Assembly (NCBI GenBank): GCA_019314185.1
Contig: JAFCZU010000159.1
Location: 1 to 7,057, forward strand
Source: Deltaproteobacteria bacterium
GTDB taxonomy: Bacteria > Desulfobacterota > Desulfobacteria > Desulfobacterales > ETH-SRB1
DNA length: 7,057 bases
Direction of reading: 5' to 3'
Of the stretch, positions 1-6,353 are shown piece by piece. A model generated the notes under the pieces. That model had not been told where the DNA came from, did no database searches, and saw nothing but the letters and a program-made list of their open reading frames with translations. The translations under genes and the position numbers were made by a program. Position 1 is the first letter of the stretch; each line of letters opens with the position of its first letter.

Positions 1-1238
1 CAAGCCGTGATAAAATCATTCTTAGTTTGCGAAGCGCTATCCAGGAGGCTTTTACAACACTGGTATATCCGTCAAAAAATGGATTTCGCACAACTGACTG
101 TAGAATTCAGTTCACTGATAATCAGTTTGATGGCGAAAAACTCATTCGTGACACACTTGAAAAGGTTCAGAAATTCACTAACGAGATCACTGGAGACACG
201 TTCAGGAAAAAGTGCGAGGCACGTCTTTTTGGCGGGCAGCAAAGATCTCAGTGGTCAGAGATAAAACGGCGGGCCGCCACCCTCACTGCCTGGCAGTTCC
301 ATCGACAGGACGCATTGGATACGCTTAAAGAGACATCCATAAGCCAGGACATCTGGAGGGATGAAGGGGGTGTTATTAACAAAGGCCCATTCCCTCCGCC
401 AGAAACCGAGGTAAGGGTACAGAAGATATCAAGGAACGATGACACAGGTGAAGCCACACTTAAAATCACTCCTGTGCATGGAGATGTTGTATATTACGAG
501 ACAGGCGAAGCAGAACCCACAACATCGTCAATGAAGCTCGATTCATTTAATAATTTTAAAATCAGCGACTTAAAATGTAAATTCATCTGTATCGATTCTG
601 CAAGCAAGCATAAACAGGGCGGCTCGGAAACATGGATAAATACAATTACCCTCAAGCATCGAGTATTTCAGCAAGGCAGCGACTGGATGGTTGAACTTAA
701 GACCAGCCCTAACTCTGATATTCGATACACAACAGACGGATCCGACCCCAAAACAATGGGCGCTGCCTATGATGCACCGTTTCCAGTTCCTGGAACAAGC
801 CCATTTGTGCTTGCTATTGCTCAGCGTAATGGTGTGTCGTCTGCTCAAGAAAAGATAAATGTTAATGATTACAGAAAGAAGACTGTTAAGCTGGACCCAT
901 CAAAAAAAGCGGTCTGGAAGCGAAGACATGCCAATCTGACAACAAGAGATGCCTATGCGTTTATGGAAAGGCTTAAAAAATTTGAAGGCAAAGCATATGG
1001 TGTCACAATAGATATCCAATCCAATAAAAAAGATCAGGATATCAGTTATACAGCCGCAGGCAGTTTCGCTCTTTCCGGAGAACAATTTGAAAATATTGTT
1101 AAGGAACTCCAGGCAGTTATGTTCGGCAGCCAGATTTTTTTAAACATCGAACGGCTGGAATTTGACAGAGCTCAACTTCTGCTTGACTGGATTGCCGATG
1201 CAAGAAGCAGTCTGTCTCCCGGAGAAGTCAGCCAATAA
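1..1238 (+). CDS. DUF499 family ATPase of a predicted anti-phage system, C-terminal part (5' end outside window)
   Basis: The frame is open from the left edge (first full codon at 3) to a TAA at 1236-1238, giving 411 residues. A TTG at 27 is only an internal codon. Members of this family usually have about 1,000 residues or more with an N-terminal P-loop ATPase, so the Walker motifs lie outside the window. Visible here is the C-terminal region. It has an Ig-like, chitobiase-C-terminal-like repeat with VYYETGEAEP near fragment residue 163 and YTTDGSDP at 242-249. A final alpha/beta segment starts near GKAYGV (residue 329) and ends in a helix with LLLDWIAD. The assignment rests on this tail and on the three neighbours, which are the usual partners of DUF499. 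The proposed role is the energy-using component of the defence complex, probably cytoplasmic, since I see no signal or membrane segment. The gene ends 15 bases before the next one, so they are probably cotranscribed. Confidence 0.72.
   Translation, partial: SRDKIILSLRSAIQEAFTTLVYPSKNGFRTTDCRIQFTDNQFDGEKLIRDTLEKVQKFTNEITGDTFRKKCEARLFGGQQRSQWSEIKRRAATLTAWQFHRQDALDTLKETSISQDIWRDEGGVINKGPFPPPETEVRVQKISRNDDTGEATLKITPVHGDVVYYETGEAEPTTSSMKLDSFNNFKISDLKCKFICIDSASKHKQGGSETWINTITLKHRVFQQGSDWMVELKTSPNSDIRYTTDGSDPKTMGAAYDAPFPVPGTSPFVLAIAQRNGVSSAQEKINVNDYRKKTVKLDPSKKAVWKRRHANLTTRDAYAFMERLKKFEGKAYGVTIDIQSNKKDQDISYTAAGSFALSGEQFENIVKELQAVMFGSQIFLNIERLEFDRAQLLLDWIADARSSLSPGEVSQ
1026..1042 (+). repeat. 17-base exact repeat, copy 1 (in DUF499 gene)
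   Basis: AAAAAAGATCAGGATAT occurs here and again at 2055-2071 in the DUF1156 gene. Both copies are read in the same frame and encode KKDQDI. Confidence 0.9.
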
Positions 1239-1253
1239 GTAAACAAATCAATT

Positions 1254-1859
1254 ATGACGAAAAAAAAACAGAACATACTGGGGTTTGGTTATAATCCTGA
1301 TCTCACGGACCATTATTTTCTGGTTACCATTCCGGCCTCACGGGCAAAAGGCGCTGAGGTTATGATTTCCGAACATTTTGAGTGGCAAAAACCCGAAAAA
1401 GGCAAAGAAATCTATACATCGTTAAGTAATGAAAATGCCCATATTAAAGTGATCCTGAAACGGTTCATGTGGGACGATATTGCCGAAGAAACAAAGGCGG
1501 AATTCAACCGCCGCCTTAGGACTTACGGCATTGAACCCGGCAAATGGAAAAAGAAAGGTCAGATCCACCTGGAACGAACTCTTGGCAAGGAACTCGTTTT
1601 GCTTGCCTGGGCTATTGAAGAATGTGATCCTGTGCTGATCAGTACGGCTGTCCGCAACTGGCTTGGACTTGCCCCTGAAGAACGGTGGTGGCTTTATACC
1701 ATGACCAATGCTTCCACAGGTCATGCGCTTAATGATCGCAACAAGGGATGGAGAAAGGCGATTCGATTTGCATTAACGGAAAATCCAGTTTCCGACCAGG
1801 CCATGCTGAAACGTAGAGAAGAATTTCAGAAGTCTCTTTTCAGCGGAATATTCAGATAA
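1254..1859 (+). CDS. DUF3780 family small defence-associated protein
   Basis: This is a 201-residue soluble protein matching the DUF3780 family in length and layout. It has an N-terminal GFGYNPDLTDHYFLVTIPAS block (residues 10-29), a middle LGKELVLLAWAIE helix (110-122) and a C-terminal block with GLAPEERWWLYTMTNAS (138-154) followed by KGWRKAIRFAL (164-174). I see no catalytic motif. In known loci this family sits between DUF499 and the DUF1156 methylase, as here, and is named anti-phage-associated. Its biochemical role is unknown to me; a structural or adaptor subunit is a guess. The ATG at 1254 follows the DUF499 stop by 15 bases and has no good Shine-Dalgarno sequence in front: GGAGAAG at 1221-1227 is too distant, so translation may be coupled to the upstream gene. 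No in-frame start lies between the upstream stop and 1254 except a possible ATT at 1251. The start is followed by a nine-A run. Confidence 0.85.
   Translation: MTKKKQNILGFGYNPDLTDHYFLVTIPASRAKGAEVMISEHFEWQKPEKGKEIYTSLSNENAHIKVILKRFMWDDIAEETKAEFNRRLRTYGIEPGKWKKKGQIHLERTLGKELVLLAWAIEECDPVLISTAVRNWLGLAPEERWWLYTMTNASTGHALNDRNKGWRKAIRFALTENPVSDQAMLKRREEFQKSLFSGIFR
1260..1268 (+). repeat. A9 homopolymer at the start of the DUF3780 gene
   Basis: Nine consecutive A residues begin at the last base of codon 2 and form codons 3-5 (AAA AAA AAA). Runs of this length can cause polymerase slippage or sequencing indels. The reading frame given here is intact. Confidence 0.9.
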
Positions 1860-1862
1860 GGA
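1858..1862 (+). promoter_or_regulatory. Ribosome binding site of the DUF1156 gene
   Basis: AAGGA overlaps the stop codon of the DUF3780 gene and lies six bases before the ATG at 1869. It supports that start and suggests translational coupling between the two genes. Confidence 0.75.
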
Positions 1863-1868
1863 ATATCA

Positions 1869-4805
1869 ATGAATGATCGGGTTTTTATTGAAGATCAGTT
1901 TCCAGTGTCAAGAATTTCAAAGGAGAGTTATAAGGAAAGAAAGGCCGGTTCAAGCCAGACGTTGACAGGTCTTGGAAAATGGTGGGGGCGAAAACCGCTG
2001 ATTCTGATCAGAGCGTCTATAATCGGAATGCTCATGCCCGTGTCTGATGACCCAAAAAAAGATCAGGATATTTTTTTAAAGATTCTAACCATGGATAACG
2101 CCGGCCTCTGGCAGCGACGGTCAAAATCCATTCCCGCCGGAGTTATTCAGGCCAATATTTCAGAAGAAGAATGGAATGAACTTATAACTGATCAAGAAGG
2201 CAATTTGAAACGTACTTGGTCAACAGGGCTTAGTCTGGAAGAAAAAGAACGGGTTCTTCGCAAAGTATTTGATCAGCTTTCATATGATGAAAAGCTTACT
2301 TTTTGTGACCGGCCGGAACAGATCGACGGCCCAGATGAAAAAGCGTGGGAAGAGATAAACGCACATCTTGGGACAGATGCAAATAATCTTCAGGAACTGG
2401 TAATAGAACTTGGGAAAAGAAGATTCGGCCATACACCAAAAGTCGGCGACTGTTTTTGCGGGGGAGGTTCCATTCCATTTGAGGCTACGCGGCTCGGATG
2501 TAAGGCGTTCGGTTCTGATCTTAACCCTGTTGCAGCCATGCTCACATGGGCATCAATCCATCTGATCGGAGGCGGAGAAAAAATACAGAAACAGGTTCAG
2601 GAGGCTCAAAAAAAAGCATACGAGGCTGCTGACAAACAGATCACAGAGTGGGAGATTGAACACAATGACAAAGGCTGGCGCGCGGATGCATACCTTTACT
2701 GTGTTGAAGCCAGATGCCCGGTAACAGGTTTGATGCTGCCGCTTGCCCCTTCCTGGATTATCAGCGAAAAATACAATGTATGCGCTGTGCTGAAAAAAAA
2801 TGATGCTGAAAAAAAATATGACATGGAAATAGTAACGGGCGCGGATAAAGAGACCATGGCCAAAGCAAAACAAGGAACTGTTCGCAACAGCAGGATGGTC
2901 TGCCCTGAGACAGATGAGGAATTTTCCATCTCAGGGATTCGCGGGGACCGGAAGATAGACGGCAAAACCATATATGGCTTGAGACTCTGGGAAAATGATG
3001 ATCTTGTGTCCAGACCGGATGACGTGTTTCAGGAGCGGCTTTACTGCGTGAGATGGGTGGAAACGTATCTTGAGAAAAACAGGCAGGGCAAGCTCGTTGA
3101 AAAGACAAGAAGGCTTTACTGCTCTGTAACAGAAGATGATATAAAACGTGAGAAGCAGGCGTTGAAACTTTTGCGAGAGCGGTTTGGTGAGTGGCAGGAG
3201 AAGGGGTATATACCTGATCGGAAGATTGAGACTGGACTTGAGACAGCCCGCTTACAAAGAGAACGCGGATGGACTCACTGGCATCATCTGTTTAATCCGA
3301 GACAGTTGCTGGTGCATGGTTTAATCTTAGAAACATATTTTGGGATAGAAAATCTATATAATACAAATACTGTCGCAACTCTTTTGAATATTGGATCGTG
3401 TTCAAATTGGAATTCAAAATTATGCATTTGGAATAGTAATTTACAAAAAGGTGGTGGTATTGGGGTATCAGAACAAACATTTGCTAACCAAGCTCTTAAT
3501 ACCCAATATAATTATCCTGTACGCTCTGGTCATATTTTAGCTGGTTCATTTTTGAAGCAATTTAAATGTTTTTCAACATCCTCTTTTTTATTAGCAAAAT
3601 CATCAGATGCAAGAGTGGTTAACTGTTCTAACGACTTATGGATTACCGATCCACCTTATGCCGATGCCATCAATTACCATGAATTAACCGACTTTTTTCT
3701 CGCCTGGTATGAAAAACATCTCCCAAAAGTATTTCCTGATTGGTACACTGACACCAGAAAAGCGTTGGCTGTCCGGGGTTCAGGCGAAGATTTCAAGCGT
3801 ACCATGGTGGAGATTTATAAAAATCTTACAAACCATATGCCGGACAATGGAATACAGATGGTGCAGTTCACCCATCAGGACTCATCAGTCTGGGCAGACC
3901 TTGCCATGATTTTATGGGCAGCAGGACTCAAAGTAACCGCGGCCTGGACAATTGCCACAGAAACATCATCCGGACTTAAAAAGGGCAACTATGTTCAGGG
4001 AACAGTCCTGTTAATTCTTCGCAAACGCCTTTCAAACAAAATGGCCTTTTTCGATGAAATCTATCCTGAAATAGAAGACGAGGTTAGACAACAGCTTGAT
4101 TATATGATGGAGCTGGATGACAAGGATGAGCCCAACTTTGCGGACACCGATTACCAGCTTGCGGCTTACGCGGCTGCTTTAAGAGTATTGACGCAGTATG
4201 GTGATATTGAAGGCCGGGATATTCGGCATGAGCTTTTCAGGCAGCGGGAGCCCGGCGAAAAAACAGCGTTTGAAAAGGTCATTGACCGGGCTGTTGAAAT
4301 TGCATCAGATCATCTTGTGCCTTCAGGAATCGCACGCCGGTACTGGAAAAATATTTCAGCGCCGGAAAGGCTCTATTTGAAAGGGCTTGAGCTGGAAAAA
4401 CATATGGAGGCAAGATCAGGGGCATATCAGGAACTGGCCAGGGGCTTTGGTGTCCGTGATTATACGTTTATGTTTGCTGGCACAAAGGCCAATGCAGTTA
4501 GATTTAAAACAGGAACAGAGTTCAAAAAAGCAGGTTTAGGCGGAACAGATTTTTCCGGATCACTTGTCAGAAATACGCTTTTCTCCATACATGAAACCGT
4601 TCGCACGGAAGATGCCCGCGAAGGGTTGAGCTGGCTGCATACCGAAGTCGGCGACTACTGGAACCAGCGCAAATCGATTATTGCGATACTGCAATATTTA
4701 TCAAAATTGAATCATATCCCCCATATGACCCATTGGGAAAAAGACGCAGACGCAGCCCTGCGTCTTGCCGGAGCAGTAGAAAACGACCATGGGGGGAGGC
4801 TGTAA
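1869..4805 (+). CDS. DUF1156 / COG1743 adenine-specific DNA methyltransferase (anti-phage associated)
   Basis: This 978-residue protein is predicted to transfer a methyl group from S-adenosylmethionine to an amino group in DNA, most likely adenine N6. An N-terminal DUF1156 block contains LGKWWGRKPL (residues about 35-44). The SAM-binding motif is DCFCGGGS (194-201), followed by DLNPVA (217-222). A zinc-ribbon-like region follows: C278 and C283 in YCVEARCPVTG, then C345 in RMVCPETDEE. Two RLYC repeats have cysteines at 393 and 418. The catalytic DPPY is at 594-597, followed by helices typical of COG1743 (YHELTDFFLAWY). The FxGxG-like motif precedes DPPY with about 400 residues between, room for target recognition. 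The C-terminal 250 residues fit the family but have no motif I can name. Length is normal. Codons from about 3321 to 3640 are far more AT-rich than the rest. In the proposed system it would modify host DNA so that the ATPase and nuclease-helicase spare it. Confidence 0.9.
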   Translation: MNDRVFIEDQFPVSRISKESYKERKAGSSQTLTGLGKWWGRKPLILIRASIIGMLMPVSDDPKKDQDIFLKILTMDNAGLWQRRSKSIPAGVIQANISEEEWNELITDQEGNLKRTWSTGLSLEEKERVLRKVFDQLSYDEKLTFCDRPEQIDGPDEKAWEEINAHLGTDANNLQELVIELGKRRFGHTPKVGDCFCGGGSIPFEATRLGCKAFGSDLNPVAAMLTWASIHLIGGGEKIQKQVQEAQKKAYEAADKQITEWEIEHNDKGWRADAYLYCVEARCPVTGLMLPLAPSWIISEKYNVCAVLKKNDAEKKYDMEIVTGADKETMAKAKQGTVRNSRMVCPETDEEFSISGIRGDRKIDGKTIYGLRLWENDDLVSRPDDVFQERLYCVRWVETYLEKNRQGKLVEKTRRLYCSVTEDDIKREKQALKLLRERFGEWQEKGYIPDRKIETGLETARLQRERGWTHWHHLFNPRQLLVHGLILETYFGIENLYNTNTVATLLNIGSCSNWNSKLCIWNSNLQKGGGIGVSEQTFANQALNTQYNYPVRSGHILAGSFLKQFKCFSTSSFLLAKSSDARVVNCSNDLWITDPPYADAINYHELTDFFLAWYEKHLPKVFPDWYTDTRKALAVRGSGEDFKRTMVEIYKNLTNHMPDNGIQMVQFTHQDSSVWADLAMILWAAGLKVTAAWTIATETSSGLKKGNYVQGTVLLILRKRLSNKMAFFDEIYPEIEDEVRQQLDYMMELDDKDEPNFADTDYQLAAYAAALRVLTQYGDIEGRDIRHELFRQREPGEKTAFEKVIDRAVEIASDHLVPSGIARRYWKNISAPERLYLKGLELEKHMEARSGAYQELARGFGVRDYTFMFAGTKANAVRFKTGTEFKKAGLGGTDFSGSLVRNTLFSIHETVRTEDAREGLSWLHTEVGDYWNQRKSIIAILQYLSKLNHIPHMTHWEKDADAALRLAGAVENDHGGRL
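2055..2071 (+). repeat. 17-base exact repeat, copy 2 (in DUF1156 gene)
   Basis: This is the second exact copy of the sequence at 1026-1042. It again encodes KKDQDI, here in the segment between the DUF1156 block and the SAM-binding motif. Confidence 0.9.
3037..3122 (+). repeat. Pair of 11-base direct repeats encoding RLYC
   Basis: GGCTTTACTGC occurs at 3037-3047 and at 3112-3122, 75 bases (25 codons) apart in the same frame. Each copy encodes the end of an RLYC motif in the methylase, with cysteines 393 and 418. The spacing suggests a small internal protein repeat, possibly metal-binding, though the family may simply conserve both. Confidence 0.6.
3321..3640 (+). other. AT-rich in-frame segment inside the methylase gene
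   Basis: By hand count, bases 3321-3600 contain 82 G or C of 280 (29%), while the 120 bases before 3301 are about 52% and 3661-3780 about 44%. Codons such as TTA, AAT, AAA and ATT dominate here and are less frequent on either side. The frame stays open. Conserved-looking residues remain (SCSNWNSKLCIWN, then NQALNTQYNYPVRS), so the segment is coding, not debris. It ends just before the DPPY motif at 3648. It is probably a recombined segment, possibly affecting target recognition. Confidence 0.6.
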
Positions 4806-4836
4806 AAATAACGTATAGAGAAAAGTGAAGAAAATA

Positions 4837-4843
4837 GAAAGGA
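4837..4843 (+). promoter_or_regulatory. Ribosome binding site deciding the GTG start of the DUF3800 gene
   Basis: GAAAGGA lies six bases before the GTG at 4850 and supports that non-ATG start. The rest of the 44-base gap after the methylase stop is purine-rich and shows no terminator or clear promoter. Confidence 0.75.
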
Positions 4844-4849
4844 ATAAAA

Positions 4850-5548
4850 GTGAGTCAAATTTACAACATATATTGTGATGAATCCTGCCATCTGGAAAAT
4901 GATCACCATAATGTTATGATATTAGGTGCAGTTACATGTCCGCTTGAAAAATGCCGCAAGGTTTCGATACGTATCCGTGAAATAAAAAACAAGCATAACT
5001 TAAAAAAAGGTTTTGAAATCAAATGGACCAAGGTATCTCCTGCCAAATTATCATTTTATCGTGAAATTCTGGATTATTTTTTTGACAGAGATGATTTGCA
5101 ATTCAGGGCACTCATTATTCCGGATAAAACAAAACTGAACCATGAAAAATTCGGGCAGGATCACAATACATGGTACTATAAAATGTATTTTGATATGCTT
5201 AAAGTTATTTTTGAACCTGATGGGCGTTATAGAATTTATCTCGACATCAAAGACACATGTGGCGCTGAAAAGACAGCAAAACTTCATGATGTGCTTTGTA
5301 ATAATATATATGATTTTTCCAAAAAGATAATTGAAAGGATCCAGTTAGTTCGATCAGAAGAGATTGAAATCCTGCAACTGGCGGATTTGCTAATTGGAGC
5401 AATATCTTATGTTAATAGAGGACTGTCAGGTAATTCCGCCAAAGTTGCTTTGGTTAATCGTATGAAAGAGCATTCTGGCTATTCATTAATAAGAACAACA
5501 TTACTAAGGGAAAAGAAGGTAAATCTTTTTAAATGGAACGCTATTTAG
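4850..5548 (+). CDS. DUF3800 domain protein (RNase-H-like fold predicted)
   Basis: This 232-residue protein matches DUF3800 from end to end. It starts with a strand and acidic pair YNIYCDES (D10, E11), then FEIKWTKVS (E56, K58), YLDIKD (D132) and LQLADLLIGA (Q176, D179), and closes with KVNLFKWNAI. The four acidic positions D10, E56, D132 and D179 follow the order expected of an RNase-H-like metal site, and I recall the family being placed in that superfamily. Nuclease activity is therefore an inference. There is no signal peptide or membrane segment. The gene starts with GTG 44 bases after the methylase stop and overlaps the next gene by 16 bases, so the two are almost certainly translated together. 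GC is about 33% over 4861-5340, well below the methylase end. It is not a usual member of the DUF499-DUF3780-DUF1156 set and looks like inserted cargo. Confidence 0.82.
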   Translation: MSQIYNIYCDESCHLENDHHNVMILGAVTCPLEKCRKVSIRIREIKNKHNLKKGFEIKWTKVSPAKLSFYREILDYFFDRDDLQFRALIIPDKTKLNHEKFGQDHNTWYYKMYFDMLKVIFEPDGRYRIYLDIKDTCGAEKTAKLHDVLCNNIYDFSKKIIERIQLVRSEEIEILQLADLLIGAISYVNRGLSGNSAKVALVNRMKEHSGYSLIRTTLLREKKVNLFKWNAI

Positions 5549-6069
5549 GGGCCGGAGAACGGATAGATATTGATTGGTTACCGGAACTTGTTTTATTGGA
5601 ATCAGTTAAAGGTAACTGGGAAAACTATCTTGAAGCGATATATGATTGTTTTAAGCAGGACTTTATTGATAATAGACCAGTTTTTGAAGGTAAAAAGCTT
5701 GCACTTAAACGTCATCCTTTATCATTGGGTAAAGAAGCTACATTCTGGCATTTGATTTCAGAAGGACGGACTGAAGAGGAAAGAGTTCCTGATATGCGCA
5801 GGTGTGAGCGCATCCGATGGCCAAAGCCGATAATTGAGAACAGTAGGGATACAGTAATAAAATGCTGGAAAAATGTCAGGCGTGGGGGAAAACGCATATG
5901 TTTATGGCTTGAACAGCATGAGTATTTATTAGTTCTGGCTGAACGTAAGGGGTATCTTCTGCTTTGGACAGGCTATCTGGTTATAAGGCATCATCAAAAA
6001 AGAAAGCTACAGAAAGAATATGAAAAATATCTGAAAAAATCAAAGGCTAAAAATGCAAATGCCGCCTAA
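5533..6069 (+). CDS. Unnamed 178-residue partner of DUF3800, possibly a BECR-fold ribonuclease
   Basis: I do not recognise a named family with certainty. The start is fixed by an in-frame TAA at 5530-5532 directly before the ATG, which lies inside the last codons of the DUF3800 gene (16-base overlap). The nearest Shine-Dalgarno-like sequence, AGAAGG at 5514-5519, is about 13 bases upstream, so coupling to the DUF3800 gene is likely. The protein is basic and soluble. It has an acidic N-terminal helix region, KRHPLSLGKEATFWHLI (residues 59-75), RRCERIRWPKPII (89-101), a beta hairpin with RICLWLEQHEYLLVLAERKG (121-140), YLLLWTGYLV (141-150) and a lysine-rich helix KLQKEYEKYLKK. The ERIRW and LLLWTxY blocks near the end recall phage BECR-type nucleases (PBECR). 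H61, H73, R93, R138 and T146 would be candidate active-site residues. Function is inferred, not shown; an antitoxin or regulator for DUF3800 is the main alternative. Confidence 0.75.
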   Translation: MERYLGAGERIDIDWLPELVLLESVKGNWENYLEAIYDCFKQDFIDNRPVFEGKKLALKRHPLSLGKEATFWHLISEGRTEEERVPDMRRCERIRWPKPIIENSRDTVIKCWKNVRRGGKRICLWLEQHEYLLVLAERKGYLLLWTGYLVIRHHQKRKLQKEYEKYLKKSKAKNANAA

Positions 6070-6245
6070 ACATAGTTCAGACGACATCCTTACTCCTTCT
6101 ACACATGGCAGATGAGCTTCTTAAAAATTAAGTAAATAAAATGTAAAAATCAAGCTTTTTTAAATATATTTTCCATGTATTCAAATTATACAGCCAATAA
6201 TATTCTAAAAAACATACAAAATATGTACCTTTCCAGGCATAAATT

Positions 6246-6267
6246 TTATGTGACTGTTATGTGACTG
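6246..6267 (+). repeat. Tandem pair of the 11-base repeat TTATGTGACTG
   Basis: TTATGTGACTG occurs at 6246-6256 and is immediately repeated at 6257-6267, one copy per about one helical turn. A third exact copy lies at 6354-6364. Same-face spacing and location upstream of a gene suggest protein-binding sites. Confidence 0.85.
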
Positions 6268-6272
6268 AAGCA

Positions 6273-6290
6273 TAATGTGAGAACACATTA
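6273..6290. promoter_or_regulatory. Perfect 18-base palindrome, operator candidate
   Basis: TAATGTG and CACATTA are perfect inverted arms around an AGAA spacer. The left arm shares the core ATGTGA (with the next base) with the nearby 11-base repeats, so the same regulator may bind both. It lies just upstream of the candidate -35 element. As an RNA hairpin it would be weak (two G-C pairs per stem) and it lacks a U-run, so an operator is more likely than a terminator. Confidence 0.5.
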
Positions 6291-6296
6291 ATTGGC

Positions 6297-6324
6297 TTGT
6301 TTGTGTTTAACATATAGATATAAT
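6297..6324 (+). promoter_or_regulatory. Candidate promoter with perfect -10 TATAAT
   Basis: TATAAT at 6319-6324 matches the sigma-70 -10 consensus exactly. TTGTTT at 6297-6302 is a poor -35 (three of six) with a 16-base spacer. Transcription would start near 6331, about 57 bases before the nuclease-helicase ATG. The -10 overlaps the inverted repeat TAATTG-T-CAATTA (6321-6333), a possible repressor site. In AT-rich DNA such matches arise by chance. Confidence 0.4.
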
Positions 6325-6352
6325 TGTCAATTAAATAACAAACAATTAGATT
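6324..6352 (+). promoter_or_regulatory. Alternative candidate promoter, TTGTCA / TAGATT
   Basis: TTGTCA (6324-6329, five of six to the -35 consensus) and TAGATT (6347-6352, four of six to the -10) are separated by 17 bases. Initiation near 6359 would fall inside the third 11-base repeat, as expected for a repressor site over the start point. It overlaps the other candidate promoter, and I cannot choose between them. Confidence 0.35.
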
Positions 6353-6353
6353 C

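Noticed and set aside
7..264. Open frame beginning at GTG 7 with 85 codons
   Set aside because: It overlaps the DUF499 coding frame, which is supported by family features to 1238, and has no recognisable protein features.
2553..3108. Several reverse-strand open frames inside the methylase gene
   Set aside because: They are antisense to a well-supported coding frame, are low-complexity or cysteine/phenylalanine-rich, and have no start signals.
4806..4849. Promoter or terminator between the methylase and the DUF3800 gene
   Set aside because: The 44 bases are purine-rich with only a ribosome binding site visible; no hairpin or -35/-10 pair could be supported.
6145..6160. A-run / T-run inverted repeat (AAAAA...TTTTT) after the DUF3800 pair as a terminator
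   Set aside because: The stem would contain almost only A-U pairs around AAGCTT, with no GC-rich part, so it is not a convincing intrinsic terminator.
6246..6267. ATGTGA as start-stop minimal ORFs for attenuation
   Set aside because: Start-stop overlaps occur in each repeat but have no ribosome binding sites, and at least the first two lie upstream of the candidate transcription starts.
6273..6290. CRP-like site
   Set aside because: CRP needs TGTGA-N6-TCACA. Here the arms TGTG and CACA are only four bases apart, so the spacing is wrong.
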